Shown here: piece after piece, positions 12,252-23,794 of the stretch
How positions within the stretch are numbered: the stretch's first letter is position 1
Layout: every line of letters begins with the position of its first letter
Assembly: GCF_905220415.1 (NCBI RefSeq)
Contig: NC_059563.1
Span: 4,784,001 to 4,848,000, forward strand
DNA from: Colias croceus
Taxonomy: Eukaryota; Arthropoda; Insecta; Lepidoptera; Pieridae
DNA: 64,000 nt
Direction: 5' to 3'
The notes under the pieces: generated by a model
The model's database searches: none
The model's input: only the letters and a program-made list of their open reading frames with translations
What the model was told of the DNA's origin: nothing
Made by a program: the position numbers and the translations under genes

Positions 12252-12420
12252 TCTAATATATAAAAATCAATGCCACTTTTCGTTGTAATTCCATAACTCG
12301 AGAACGGCTGAACCGATTTCGATAATTCTTTTTTTATTATATTCCTTGAAGTACGAGGATGGTTCTTATGTAGAGAAAACGTTAATATGTACCACGGGCG
12401 AAGCCGGGGCGGACCGCTAG
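12252..12420 (+). mobile_element. Helitron-like element, type d
   Basis: 169 bp, TCTAATATATAAAAATC to GGGGCGGACCGCTAG. It appears base-for-base identical to the copy at 42585-42753, so both inserted recently. Type d carries CTCGAGAACGGCTGAACCGA. Confidence 0.75.
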
Positions 12421-13555
12421 TAATACTATAGTATAGATGTGAAAGTTTTGTCATCTTGTTTGTCTGTTACACTTTCACAGTTAAACCACCGAATTGCGAA
12501 TAGAAAGATAACAGCTGTTGAAGATCCGTTTTAGTAATTAATAGTACTTGTCCCTTAGATCGCGTATAAAACCGCGAGGCACAACTAGTCATATTTTTTG
12601 TAACCGGAGCTAATCATATTACTTTATAATCCAAAAAAACTCAGAAAATTACCTCCCACGGTCCTTTCAAGAATATTTATATTAAAAATCTCAAATCATA
12701 AAATCTCTTGATAAATAGGATAATTAAAATGTTTTACAAAGACACTTCTAAATTGGGTGATTCTTTTGATGTTCATTTTATAATAGACTAGAAATATATA
12801 TGTGTAGGACGTTTAATTATATACAGATATCATATTATGTGTATCTTGTGTATGCTATTTTCAACGCGCCTAAAGAAATTTCACTTCAATATGTTGATTA
12901 TCATCTGGAAAAATTTTGACTGAAATCTCTTTAGGCAAATCGTTAGGTACCTATATCTCGATATTTGTTCGATACCTACTCTATAGAAATAAATGAAAAA
13001 AATATCGTTTAAACTTTCTTGTACCTTACAATTTTCTAAGTGAAAAAAAGCATGAATATTTTTTGAGAAACCTCGGCGTAATCAGTGTACAGCAAACATA
13101 CATAAAATATTAAAAAAAGCAGTCGAATTGACAACTTTTCACAGCGCTTCCTTTGAAGCATTAGCCTCTTTCATCACACTTTTTAATAAAAAGTAAAAAG
13201 ACTTGCTTCGTTTTTAAATTAGAAAACACGACACAAATATTAGTAAGATACTTCTTAGGCCAATTTCGGTATAATATAGAAAAATATTCATTTCCTTTGA
13301 GTTTCCCGATGAATAAACAAAATCTATATCTTGATTGTAATAATAATTTAGATTACAAAATTAATCAGTTTAGACTCAAAATTTATTACCCGATTGTTTT
13401 TACAAAAAGTAGAATTGTGACATGCCTTTCCCTGTAAATGTGAATATTTCCAAGATTGTTTGCTGATCGAAAAAAAAGTCTCTTTGATTTAGCGATAATA
13501 ATCCTTGTCCTAGGATATAATAATGAAAAACTGGAGTTTCAAATATTAAAAAAAA
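12421..13555. other. AT-rich non-coding DNA
   Basis: No gene or repeat recognised, apart from a CCTAAAGAAATTTCACTTC motif near 12879 shared with other sites in the window. Confidence 0.35.
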
Positions 13556-13718
13556 CGACGTGTGGCACTCGGGGACTGGGGCGGTTGCGCTGTTGCATGC
13601 TATGCTTTCAAGCCACACCTCCGCCCGTCGGAGTGGGGAGCGTGAGGTTTTTTCGTTACGGAATTTCTCGATTCGGTCCCCGCGCTCAAGGCCCACGATA
13701 GAAGCTATGCAATAGCTT
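13556..13718 (-). repeat. Family A repeat, copy 4
   Basis: Complete copy after eight A; right flank AAAATCTCAAAAAAA. One internal segment (GGGGCGGTTGCGCTGTTGCAT) differs from the other copies. Confidence 0.75.
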
Positions 13719-13997
13719 AAAATCTCAAAAAAATTCCTTCATTAAATTCTCTTTTCGTTCAGAATCGGAGCGTACAAACTCAGTATTAAAACAGAAATTA
13801 CGAGAACAATTTGCGTGTTAACAATATTCACTTTTAAACGAAAGTAATTGTACAACACAATTATATTTTACATAATAATTACCTCTTACAGGGTCGGGTT
13901 GGTCGCAAGACTTAGGTGAAACCTGAAATATAAATGGAATGATATAAATTTATTTAATAAATTTATATCATTCAGCCAATAGTTGACAAATATTTTT

Positions 13998-14237
13998 AAC
14001 CGACTTCAAAAATAGGAGGAGGTTATCAATTAGGTCGGTACATGTTTTTTTTTTATGTATGTACACCGATTACTCCGAGGTTTCTGAACCGATTTACGTG
14101 ATTCTTTTTTTGTTCGATGCGGGATGGTGTCGAATTGGTCCTATAAAAATTTTATTCGGATAGGCCCAGTAGTTTTTATTTTATGAGCATTTTTGTCTGT
14201 ATTTGTAAATGTTGCAGGTGCAAGTTTGAAGTCGGTT
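13998..14237 (+). mobile_element. 240-bp MITE with AACCGACTTC termini
   Basis: Begins AACCGACTTCAAAAATAGGA and ends GAAGTCGGTT, a 10-bp inverted repeat. Inside are GGTTATCAATTAGGTCGG and ATTACTCCGAGGTTTCTGAA, which I recognise as a common lepidopteran interspersed repeat. Superfamily not determined. Confidence 0.6.
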
Positions 14238-14394
14238 GTTTTTAACGCAGTTATAACTTGTTTACTTCATAGACCTGTATGTTACACTAGGTACTAGCAT
14301 AGAACATAATATACTCTAAATGCAACGTACGGGTACTACTTTGAAAAACATTTATTTCAAGGACATATTTTCATTAGGTACTTAAAAAATAACT

Positions 14395-14575
14395 TGCTTG
14401 CTGTTCGCGTCATCCCGCGGACGATCCCGGGTAAAATCAATTGTATTTCTTTAGCTCTCTATATTATTCTGATATAACCTATATTAATGTAAAGTTTAAT
14501 CCAAATCCGTCCAGTTTATTTCGTGAAAGAGAACATACATCTATCCATCCATACTCACAAACTTTCGCATTTTTT
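14395..14575 (-). mobile_element. Decayed Helitron-like element
   Basis: Retains GTCATCCCGCGGACGATCCC, TTTCGTGAAAGAGAACATAC and CACAAACTTTCGCATTTTTT, matching the reversed type a order, with much divergence. Confidence 0.4.
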
Positions 14576-15567
14576 ATAGTAAATAGGGCAGCGTTTGACC
14601 AGAATCTCGCCTGATATGTTAGGCTGAGTGTGTGTGGATGGTACGCGCATTGGTTTATAATATTAATATTATGTAAGGATATATTTAATGAATTTATGAA
14701 AGGCAGCAATGGAAATAATATTAAACTTATCGAGTATTTATATGTTTTCTGGCTCTGGTATGATATCCATGCAATCAAATCACAAATGTTTCAATTGGAA
14801 TTTGACCCAAATTCCTGACATTCGGTTTTGCCGAATATAATATTTATTTTAGTTAAAATATTGACATTATGTGTCTATACGCACAGTTGTGATATTTGTG
14901 TGTTTACGTTTTATTAAATATAGTTAAAATAACCTATATCTGCAATTGTTAGTAGTAGCTACCTATCTAACGTAGGAAATTTAGATAATAAATTCAGAAC
15001 TAAAAAGCCGATTTCAAACACGATTTATTCCACCTAAGTCAAACTAAGAATTTATAAAAAACGAGATTTAAATCCATTATGTATACAGTTTTTAGAAGGT
15101 AAGTACTAAAAATAGTACAGCAAATTGATTGACTCGACTCTCCATTTTTATCAGACCATTTTATAAACATAAATAGAAAATAAATTACATAGTACTCGAT
15201 GTTGTAATTCAAAAGAGATTTATTGGCCAATATATACCCTATGATACGCAATATTCTATAAATACAATATAAGTAGTTCAAATGTAATGGGCTTTTTTAA
15301 CAATCGAGACCGTTGGCCCAACAAATGAACGTCGACGTTATTGTAGGTGATTATGAATAAACCTCCTCCTTTTTTGAAGTCGGTTAAAAATATTTGTCAA
15401 CTATTGGCTGAATAATATAAATTTATTAAATAAATTTATATCATTCCATTTATATTTCAGGTTTCACCTAAGTCTTGCGACCAACCCGACCCTGTAAGAG
15501 GTAATTATTATGTAAAATATAATTGGGTTGTAATCACTTTCGTTTAAAAGTGAATATTGTTAACACG

Positions 15568-16361
15568 ATTATGAATAAACACCTACAATAACGGCCGATC
15601 ATAAACTCAAACATTTATTTATTCAATTAGACTTCTTCTAGAAGCATTTTTGAATCGTCATATTTTAACATTTACCACCGATTCGGAAAGCAGTATCTAT
15701 GGCCAAGAACCGGCAATAAACTCCCTAGTTGCTCTTTTAAAATCATGTCACAGACATTAAGGCCCTCTACACTATCGAGCCTGCCTCTAATGGTCCAACA
15801 CTGCCCATTGTGAAGAGGACCCATTAAATATATTTTCCTATGATTTTATTTGAACTCAATTATACTTTTAATTGAACAACAAAAGCTTTGCATAATGAAC
15901 CCTATTAACCTGTATACATTTATAGATACGTAATAGGGTTGACGTTAAAGAGTTTTTTAAATAGGGCTGGCACTTCTTTATATTTTTATTATTTTATTTC
16001 CGTCTCTTTGTATAATATGTTTAAGATATCAATTATGATCGTATTGAATTATTGTAGTTACACTGTTCTTTGATTTATTGATAATAGCAACAAGTAAAAA
16101 TTCCTGAAAATATAAACGACACTCATATATAAGTGCTTAAAAGTCATAAAACTCTTACGAAATGTATCAGTGGAAAAAAGTTATTCTAAATGAAGTCATA
16201 AATAAATAATTTCAATCTACATAAAATGTCTCTCTTCACTGAAATTTAATCCAAGACTTTACTATAGAATAAGTAATACACATCCCATAAAAAAAGTTCT
16301 AAAAATTATTATATAAGGGTCCGAATTGGCGGCCTGTAAAAGCCGCTCCTACAAAGGGACC
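15568..16361. other. Non-coding stretch
   Basis: Right after the inverted arm, CACCTACAATAACG near 15580 is the complement of CGTTATTGTAGGTG near 15340, so the inverted symmetry continues in pieces. Otherwise nothing recognised. Confidence 0.35.
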
Positions 16362-16362
16362 G

Positions 16363-16764
16363 GAATAAAACTGTCTTATCAACGGAGCAATAAGAAAAAC
16401 GTTGAAAAAATTAGGCTCGCTCATCTTTATGTTCGTAATCAGGAGATTTCATTATCTGCGTCAATGAAACTGTTTGAAGATGTTTTTCTAATTGTAGCTA
16501 TCGCTTTACGAGGTCAAGAGGTTTGGGGTTTCTATTTTATATAAGCTACATTATGAACTGCTTGAATAAAACTGTCTTATCAACGGAGCAATAAGAAAAA
16601 CGTTGAAAAAATTAGGCTCGCTCATCTTTATGTTCGTAATCAGGAGATTTCATTATCTGCGTCAATGAAACTGTTTGAAGATGTTTTTCTAATTGTAGCT
16701 ATCGCTTTACGAGGTCAAGAGGTTTGGGGTTTCTATTTTATATAAGCTACATTATGAACTGCTT
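16363..16764 (+). repeat. Perfect 201-bp tandem duplication
   Basis: GAATAAAACTGTCTTATCAA starts unit 1 at 16363 and unit 2 at 16564; I find no difference between the units. The period is 67 codons, but each unit contains a stop in its longest frame (TATATAAGC), so coding is unlikely. The identity implies a very recent duplication or an assembly artefact. Confidence 0.8.
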
Positions 16765-16799
16765 GGAAAATCAGATCTGGTCTATACCTTTATATAATA

Positions 16800-16962
16800 C
16801 GAGCTTACCGCCCACGACTTCGCCCGCTTTGTCCAAAACCTAATAAATTATATACTAAAATCTTCCTCTTCCTCTCAAAATCCGTTGCGTAGTTTTAAAG
16901 ATTTAAGCATACAATAGGACATAGGGAAAGAGAAAGCGACTTTGTTTTATACTATGTAGTGA
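16800..16962 (-). mobile_element. Helitron-like element, type c
   Basis: Opens CGAGCTTACCGCCCACGACTT (3' end reversed, CTAG mutated to CGAG) and closes TTTATACTATGTAGTGA. Type c elements start TCACTACATAGTATAAAAC and carry GTTGCGTAGTTTTAAAGATT. Confidence 0.6.
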
Positions 16963-18717
16963 TGTATTTTTAAAATAAATACCTATGCTATTGTGACAAG
17001 GATTTTAAATTGTAATATAATATGAGGTCCAAAAGTAAATCTGGATTAATCTAAGAATGAAGATAAATAGAAGAATCAATAAAAGAATAGCACACACGTC
17101 ATTCTCTCATCCTCTACCTTTTGGATTGGGGCAAAAACACTGCTCAATTTTAAGAAATTACCATCCGAGTCCAAGAACCACGAAAAATTGCATACTTTTC
17201 CGCCTTAATAAATACACAACTTATCGTAACATTATAAACTAAAACAAAAGAGCGCCAACCCTAAATTAAGCAGCGCTTGTTAACAAAATTTTCAAAGAAA
17301 AATCGGAGCAGCTTTTACGACGAGCTTAATAAAATGTCTTGCAATAATAGTCTCCTATTACTCCGCTATCGCGCTAAATGAAGACGATCGTTCATTTTAC
17401 GATACATCCAGTTATTCAGCCTTCTTCTTATCAAACCTACTAACCTTATTTTCGGCTATTTGCTTGTGAATGACTTTTCAACATAATAATAATTATACTC
17501 TTTGTATTCTTTGTATTAAGATTCTAACATTTATTACTTCTTTAAGATTTTTCAGTGCAAGTAAAACCACGGGTTATTACTTGTAATAACAAATCCTGTT
17601 TTAAATTCATTGTAAGGCTGTAATTACTACATTTATATGCATTTACCGTCTCGTATCTGCATAACAAATTAATATTTTCATAAACGTGCAAGTGACAACC
17701 CTTTAAACGATTTTCTGCTTGTACAGTAACATTTATTTTAATGAAAGTGATATTTGTGAAAATTTCGTTAAGTTTCGTTACAGTAGGTACTGCCCACGGC
17801 TCCTTTCCCGGGGGCCGTAGGTATCTTTGGAAGATTTCCCCACTTAAAAAAAAATAGTTGTTACAATTTATCTTTTGATCTAACAAAACATTATTTCCAT
17901 GCGTCCCTAAATAGCTTTTATGCATTACATAATAATTATCTGAAATAATTACCATTTAAAAAAATTAAACCGCTTTCAAATTGACATAACTATACACAAA
18001 CTTCAAATGTGACCAAACGTAAGATACGAGTTTTGAAAGAAAAAAGCATCATCAAAATCAGTTCACCCAGTCGTATGGTCTGAGGAAAATGACAGCACAC
18101 AATTTAATCGACAAGCCACGTCCACACTGACCGAGCCGCTTTCGTGCAGCACTTATTTGCGAGGGTGCTCGCTCTGTGTGGGCCCGCCTAATGCCTATTA
18201 TCATTTCAACCAAGCCTTACCACGTTCCAATCTACACATAATTTTATGGCATACATAAGAAATACACTATTGCCGCCCATTAAGAGCGATGTATCGAATT
18301 GAAACTTTTAAATACGAAAATAATCATGTTTATTAGCTTGACGCACACATCTGGCGTATTTCACAGATGAAAATGTAAATAAATTATATTTTTAAACATA
18401 TTCCGCTTGAGGTCACGCTTAACGAAGGTTATGATCGTGGTCACTGTACTTTTCCCGGTCTATTAATGTTTGTTTGTTTGTTTATTTTATTTTTATGTCT
18501 AAAATTGACAGCTGTATCAACGCACGGTTAGTAAGCCAAATCGATATTATGTGTGTACATCTGTATCATTGTTTTCAAGGCTTTAAAATACCTAGATAGG
18601 CTTTAAAATACCTAGTTTTATTAGTTTTTAAGTTCTATTGGTTTTTTTTTTGTTTTCTTTTTTAATTATGTTTGTTTTTTGTATCTGTGTGGTGTGTTTT
18701 ATTGTCAATAAATGTTT
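16963..18717. other. Non-coding stretch
   Basis: No supported gene. The 137-codon minus frame at 17542-17955 has no family motif. Near 18118-18200 GTCCACACTGACCGAGCC and CGCTCTGTGTGGGC are imperfectly complementary and could be a tiny MITE. 18473-18715 is T-rich and ends in GTCAATAAATGTTTTTATTATTAT, which resembles a LINE 3' end. Confidence 0.35.
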
Positions 18718-19442
18718 TTATTATTATGTTTCTCATTTCCATAATACTCGGGTACCACCAGAAGGACGGTACCCGGATCTTTGGAAGGCTTACGTGGGGA
18801 CACGGATCCAACACGCAGAGGCCCTTTAGAGAATTTTAATGTGTTGTGGGACACCAGCCGCAGCCTGCCCATGACTGCACTATAGAGATACAGCCCTAGG
18901 CAGTCCGCGGCCGATGTAGGACTATTGCAGGGTATGGAAATTTAATAATTGGGCTATGGATTGGGATGCTTAATGGACTGGTACTGTGGACTATGGGAAA
19001 CTATGGCACCTGCCTTTCTACTAAAAGAAAGTAAAAATATGTTGGCAGGTGGTGACTCGCCCTCTCACTGTATGGGCCCCCGAAATAAGTCGCTGCAATA
19101 GTGCGACAAGGGGGCAACATATTGTGAGCAGCTAAGGGTGGAGAGGCGTCCCTGGACTTTAAACTACGATCACGCGCTCCCTGAGGGTCCAGCATCACGT
19201 GCCCACTCGCCACTTACGATTCGCATCCACCCTTCGAGCTAAAAGCTCTCGCGACTCCACTCTGGCCGGCCGGTTAAGGCAAGCCAGAGGTGGGGGTCCT
19301 GTCCTCGTCAGGCTTCACACCGACCGGCCGGTGAAGGCAAGCCGGAGATGAAGACAGGGGCCTCCCCCGGGAGCACTCGGTTCCCGCGGGGTCGCTACTC
19401 CCCGACACCCCGCCACAAGGTGTCCTGCGGGTTGACTGATTG

Positions 19443-19491
19443 CACGGGTGGAATATCTATTGTCACATAGACAATAGATATTCCAACCGTG
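19443..19491 (+). repeat. Long hairpin near the end of unit 1
   Basis: GGAATATCTATTGTC, loop ACATA, then the exact complement GACAATAGATATTCC, extended outward by CACGG/CCGTG across a two-base mismatch. As RNA this would be a very stable stem. Confidence 0.75.
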
Positions 19492-20251
19492 GGCGATGGG
19501 GTCGTCACATCCCTACGCCCTTATTATTATTATTATTATGTTTCTCATCTCCATAATACTCGGGTACCACCAGAAGGACGGTACCCGGTCTTTTGGAAGG
19601 CTTACGTGGGGACACGGATCCAACACGCAGAGGCCCTTTTGAGAGTTTTAATGTGTTATGGGACACCAGCCGCAGCCTGCCCATGACTGCACTATATAGA
19701 GATACAGCCCTGGGCAGTCCGCGGCCGATGTAGGACTATTACAGAAAATGGAAATAAATGACTGGACTATGGAAGGGGTGCTATGTGGACAGGTTACTGG
19801 ATCTATAGGAACTATGGCGTCTGCCTTTCTACAACAAAGTTTGTAAAAATATATTGGCAGACGGTGACTCGCCCTCTCACAGATGGGCCCTCTAAAAAGT
19901 CGCTGTAACTTAGCAACAAGAGGGCAACATGTCGTGAGCAGCTAAGGGTGGAGAGGCGTCCCTGGACTTTAAACGACGATCACGCGCTCCCTGAGGGTCC
20001 AGCATCACGTGCCCACTCGCCACTTACGCTTCGCATCCACCCTTCGAGCTAAAAGCTCTCGCGACTCCACTCTGGCCGGCCGGTTAAGGCAAGCCAGAGG
20101 TGGGGGTCCTGTCCTCGTCAGGCTTCACTCCGACCGGCCGGTGAAGGCAAGCCGGAGATGAAGACAGGGGCCTCCCCCGGGAGCACTCGGTTCCCGCGGG
20201 GTCGCTACTCCCCGACACCCCGCCACAAGGTGTCCTGCGGGTGACTGACTG

Positions 20252-20300
20252 CACGGGTGGAATATCTACTGTCACGTAGACAATAGATATTCCAACCGTG
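20252..20300 (+). repeat. Matching hairpin near the end of unit 2
   Basis: Same stem as in unit 1 with one change in the 5' arm (CTACTGTC for CTATTGTC), which leaves one mismatch, and loop ACGTA. The fold is kept. Confidence 0.7.
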
Positions 20301-20374
20301 GGCGATGGGGTCGTCACATCCCTACGCCCTATTATTATTATTATTATTATAGATAAATAAAATAGGTACGCGTT

Positions 20375-20461
20375 TTTTTATGTCATATCCAGCAAAAGAG
20401 CAGGCGACTTACCTTTTGCAAGGTTGTCGCCGCCCATGAGCGTTCGCAGTTTCAGGGACTC
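20375..20461 (-). repeat. LINE 3'-end-like fragment
   Basis: On the minus strand CTCATGGGCGGCGACAACC is followed by AAAGGTAAGTCGCCTGC and a run of seven A. This resembles the 3' end of the LINE at 36151-39150 (ATGGGCGACGCTGAACGCTT ... poly-A). A short, 5'-truncated insertion is likely. Confidence 0.4.
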
Positions 20462-21663
20462 TACAAGCTTAGATTTTATATATTATTTAGTTTTTATTAC
20501 ATTCAAAAGCTTTATTTGCCAAACACAAGAAACTAGAAAAAATAATTGCAAAACGATATAGCTTTTCATATATTTTAACTTAAACAAAATATCTTTACAA
20601 AAATGCGGATCCGTAAAACATTAAAAGAATTTAATCCCACGACCCCTTTGAAAGCCGATCGGCTAATCTTATTACCTCTCGATAATTAAATTCAGCATTA
20701 TGATACCACCCTTTCAATCCCATTGAAATATGTCAGACATCTATAATTACGATCTTGATACATTGACATGTGATAGCAAAGGCTTCTCTTAATCAAAGCT
20801 GTGGGTGTTATGTGTAAAGGCTTTGCTAGATAGAGCGCTTTTTAACGCTCTGTCATGCGTTAAAAACTGACGCGCTAAACTGACGCCGCGTTATGACGCT
20901 GAATGGTGTTGTACGACGCAGTAATGTACTGTCAATCTGGTAAAGTACGAGTAATACGCGATAATGGCTTTGTTAGATAGGACACGTTTTATTGCATGTC
21001 AGAGCCTTCGCCGTAACCAAACGCCGCGATATGACGCCGATTTGTGTTGTACTATGCGGTAATATTGAGTAATATTATATATTCTGTGGTAATATACCTA
21101 TACGGCTTCAGTAACGGTTACTACCTATATTACTTGCTCTGTGGCATGTCTGTGGCCGGTACGCGTTGAGCGTTAACGCTCTTAAATATTTCCAATACAT
21201 CGTTACACAAAATAAATATAGTTTGAAAAACTAAAAAGCACGCTTTCTAGCTAGATACTTACAACTAAAAAGTAGAAAATAATTCTTAATCTAGGAATCA
21301 AGCAATAACCAATACATAGTATATTTGTGAAAAAAGCCTGGGGCGCTTTTCATGAGCTGATTATACTTACCTACAACACGTACACGTAGTACCTACACGT
21401 GTTATCGATAAATGTAGCTTTCCATTCAAAGTTTCTACTGGTATAATTAATTTTAAAGAATGATGTATTCTCATTCAAAGACTTAAAGCTAATTACATGA
21501 GAATAACATAACAAAGTAAATAAATAATGAAACAGTCGTCCGAGCACAGCTATTCCAAACGTAAGTTGTTTTATTCCAAAAGTGATTGGTCATTAAGTAT
21601 GTGATCAGCTAGGCTCTTTTTAAATACATACATCGATTTAGCTGTTTTTATATCACTGGTAAG
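20462..21663. other. Non-coding stretch with a diverged internal duplication
   Basis: About 20816-20935 and 20960-21070 share GGCTTTGYTAGATAG, CGCCGCGNTATGACGC and GTTGTACKAYGC-like blocks in the same order, so this is an old direct repeat. No gene seen. Confidence 0.4.
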
Positions 21664-21842
21664 TCACTACATAGTCTAAAACAAAGTTGCTTTCTCCGTC
21701 CCTATGTCCCCATGTAGGTATGCTTAAATCTTTAAAACTACAAAACCGATTTTGATGCGGTTTTTTTTTAATAGACAGAGGTTTTAGTATATAATTTGAT
21801 AGGTTTCAGACAAAGCAGGCGAAGCTGCGGGCGGAAAGCTAG
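21664..21842 (+). mobile_element. Helitron-like element, type c
   Basis: Starts TCACTACATAGTCTAAAAC and ends in the hairpin CAGGCGAAGCTGCGGGCGG then AAAGCTAG followed by T. Confidence 0.7.
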
Positions 21843-22797
21843 TTTATTATAAAATTGGGCACCTTCAAATGTAATGCATTTTTGTCCATAGCCATAATTA
21901 TTATTATCAAAATCGTAAGTTACGATACTTTTGCTCTTTAGAATAAAACAAAAAATTATAGCACAACGATGTTAGACTCGAACCTAATCTCGTTAGCAGC
22001 ACTTATAGGAATAAGAAGTAATTTATTTATCTTATTAAATAATTCAGAAGGCCAGTTTTGGGTATTCAATTATAATATATAATCCAGTTTTCGTATCTAG
22101 GACGACCTCCATTGTCAACTTAAGTTATTTCAGAGGTAAGTTAATTTGACTTAAGTAACTTAGCGTAGCATCTTTTAAGATAAATAAATATAAATAAATA
22201 AATAATTTATTTCACTTAAAACATTTTACAAATTAGAGCGACCCAGGCTCCTAAGATAGTAAGAACTGTTTTTCAGGAGCCTGTGTCTTCCATTTACAGT
22301 TACACGACACGAAAAAAATCAGAGACAAATTAAATAAAATCAAAAATAAATTAAAAATTTACATGCAATTAAAACTAAAAAAATCAATAACAAATAAGTA
22401 CAAACAGCAAAACAAAAAACAAAATGTGTCTAGGTAACTCATTACAAATAAAGCAAGTCCAAAACAAAATTCGAAATTATATCAGCACATAAATAAATTG
22501 AGATGAAAATATATTTGCACTGAAACTAAATTTAGTTGGAAATTTATTTTGAGAAATAGCAACAGAATAGTATTATATATTTTATACGTTTTTATGTATT
22601 TATTTTGTTAATCCAAGCAATTACAATTCCAGAAAACCAAATAGATATAATCAATAAAATCGTCGAGTGATGTAGGTAACTGTTACCTATCTCTTTCTAT
22701 GTGATTCCTATTTCTCAAGATGCAAGTAACTGCCTCATTCATGTAGGTACCATGAATACCTATTTCAAGAATAATGAACTACTAATATATACTGAAA
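21843..22797. other. Non-coding stretch, partly LINE-tail-like
   Basis: 22185-22420 reads, on minus, ...AAGTGAAATAAATTATTTATTTATTT, resembling the AT-rich tail of a CR1/RTE-type LINE, with GAGCCTGTGTCTTCCATTTA nearby. No gene seen. Confidence 0.3.
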
Positions 22798-22954
22798 CTA
22801 GCGGTCCGGCTTCGCCCGTGGTACATATGAAAAATAGATGTTGGCCGATTCTCAGACTTACCCGATATGCACAAAAAATTTCATGAGAATCGGTCCAGCC
22901 GTTTCGGAGGAGTATGCAGACTAACATTGTGACACTAGAATTTTATATATAAGA
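22798..22954 (-). mobile_element. Helitron-like element, type d, diverged
   Basis: Opens CTAGCGGTCCGGCTTCGCCCG and closes CTAGAATTTTATATATAAGA. It directly abuts the next copy. Confidence 0.6.
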
Positions 22955-23136
22955 TTATAAAACTGAAGAGTTTGTTTGTTTAAACGCGCTAATCTCAGGA
23001 ACTACTGGTCCGATTTGAAAAATTCTTTCAGTGTTAGATAGCCCATTTACCGAGGAAGGCTATAGGCTATATTATATCATCACGCTAAGACCAACAGAAG
23101 CGGAGCAATGCGGGTGAAACCGCAGGGCACAGCTAG
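22955..23136 (+). mobile_element. Helitron-like element, type b
   Basis: AAAACTGAAGAGTTTGTTTG near the start, TGGTCCGATTTGAAAAATTC, and the 3' end GGTGAAACCGCAGGGCACAG then CTAG at 23133-23136. Confidence 0.7.
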
Positions 23137-23277
23137 TAACATATACAATTACATACAAAACATAATCCAGCTAAAATTAGTTGGAAGTACAAGCAAATAA
23201 TAACTCAGCATACATTGCTTCTATTTACAAAATAAACATAATTCGTGTTGATACATGAACCAAATATAGAGTAGGTA

Positions 23278-23515
23278 CTAGCTTTCCACCCGCGGCATCG
23301 CCCGCGCAGTCAAAGAAAAACCCGCATAGTTCCCGTTCCCGTGGGATTTCCGGGATAAAACCTATCCTATGTCCCGGGGTAAAAAGTAGCCTATGTCCTT
23401 CCTCGGTTATCAAAATATCTCTATACCGAATTTTATGCAAATTGGTTCAGTAGTTAAGGCGTGATTGAGTAACAGACAGACAGAGTTACTTTCGCATTTA
23501 TAATATTAGTATGGA
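23278..23515 (-). mobile_element. Helitron-like element, type e
   Basis: Opens CTAGCTTTCCACCCGCGGCA and closes ATAATATTAGTATGGA. Type e has CAGACAGACAG tracts, TTCAGTAGTTAAGGCGTGAT and a 3' portion shared with type a. Confidence 0.7.
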
Positions 23516-23696
23516 TTGCCAGTTTAAATTATTAATTTTATTTACTTGCAACATTTCAACTGCATGTGGCGTGTGATGTAAACACTAATATACATTCTAA
23601 AATATCGATTTGGCTATAGCTTTACGTTTGTGAAATAAATTAATATTTGAAGTATCATCACATGAGTCATTAAATGAAATGTAACAACCATTTGTT

Positions 23697-23794
23697 ATCT
23701 CAGGAACTACTGGTCCGATTTGAATTTTTTTTTCAGTGTTAGATAGCCCATTTGTCGAGGAATTATAGCATAAAAGATAAACGGGGCACAGCTA
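23697..23794 (+). mobile_element. Helitron-like type b fragment
   Basis: Contains TCTCAGGAACTACTGGTCCG and ends CGGGGCACAGCTA without the final G. The 5' third and an internal block are missing. Confidence 0.5.

Larger units (their letters stand above)
13814..15567. repeat. 1.75-kb structure with ~208-bp inverted arms
   Basis: Left arm 13814-14023 begins CGTGTTAACAATATTCACTT; right arm 15361-15567 is its near-perfect complement. Each arm contains its own palindrome (ATAAATTTATTTAATAAATTTAT) and a stretch reading CAGGGTCGGGTTGGTCGCAA. The inner end of each arm is AACCGACTTCAAAAA, the terminus of the MITE at 13998. The ~1.3-kb interior has no coding potential that I recognise. It could be a foldback transposon or an inverted duplication. 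Confidence 0.6.
18718..20350 (+). repeat. Two tandem 812-bp units between TTA arrays
   Basis: The motif GTTTCTCATNTCCATAATAC occurs at 18728 and again at 19540, giving an 812-bp period, and (TTA)n arrays lie before, between and after the units. The units are highly similar, with short indels. Shared parts include GGTACCACCAGAAGGACGGT, GGACACCAGCCGCAGCCTGC, paired CCGGCCGGT boxes and a terminal hairpin. No protein domain is visible. They look like 3' ends of a LINE that targets TAA/TTA repeats, or a satellite-like unit. Confidence 0.65.

Noticed and set aside
17542..17955. 137-codon open frame on minus
   Set aside because: Longest anonymous frame in the window, but no recognisable motif and no neighbouring exon; not called.
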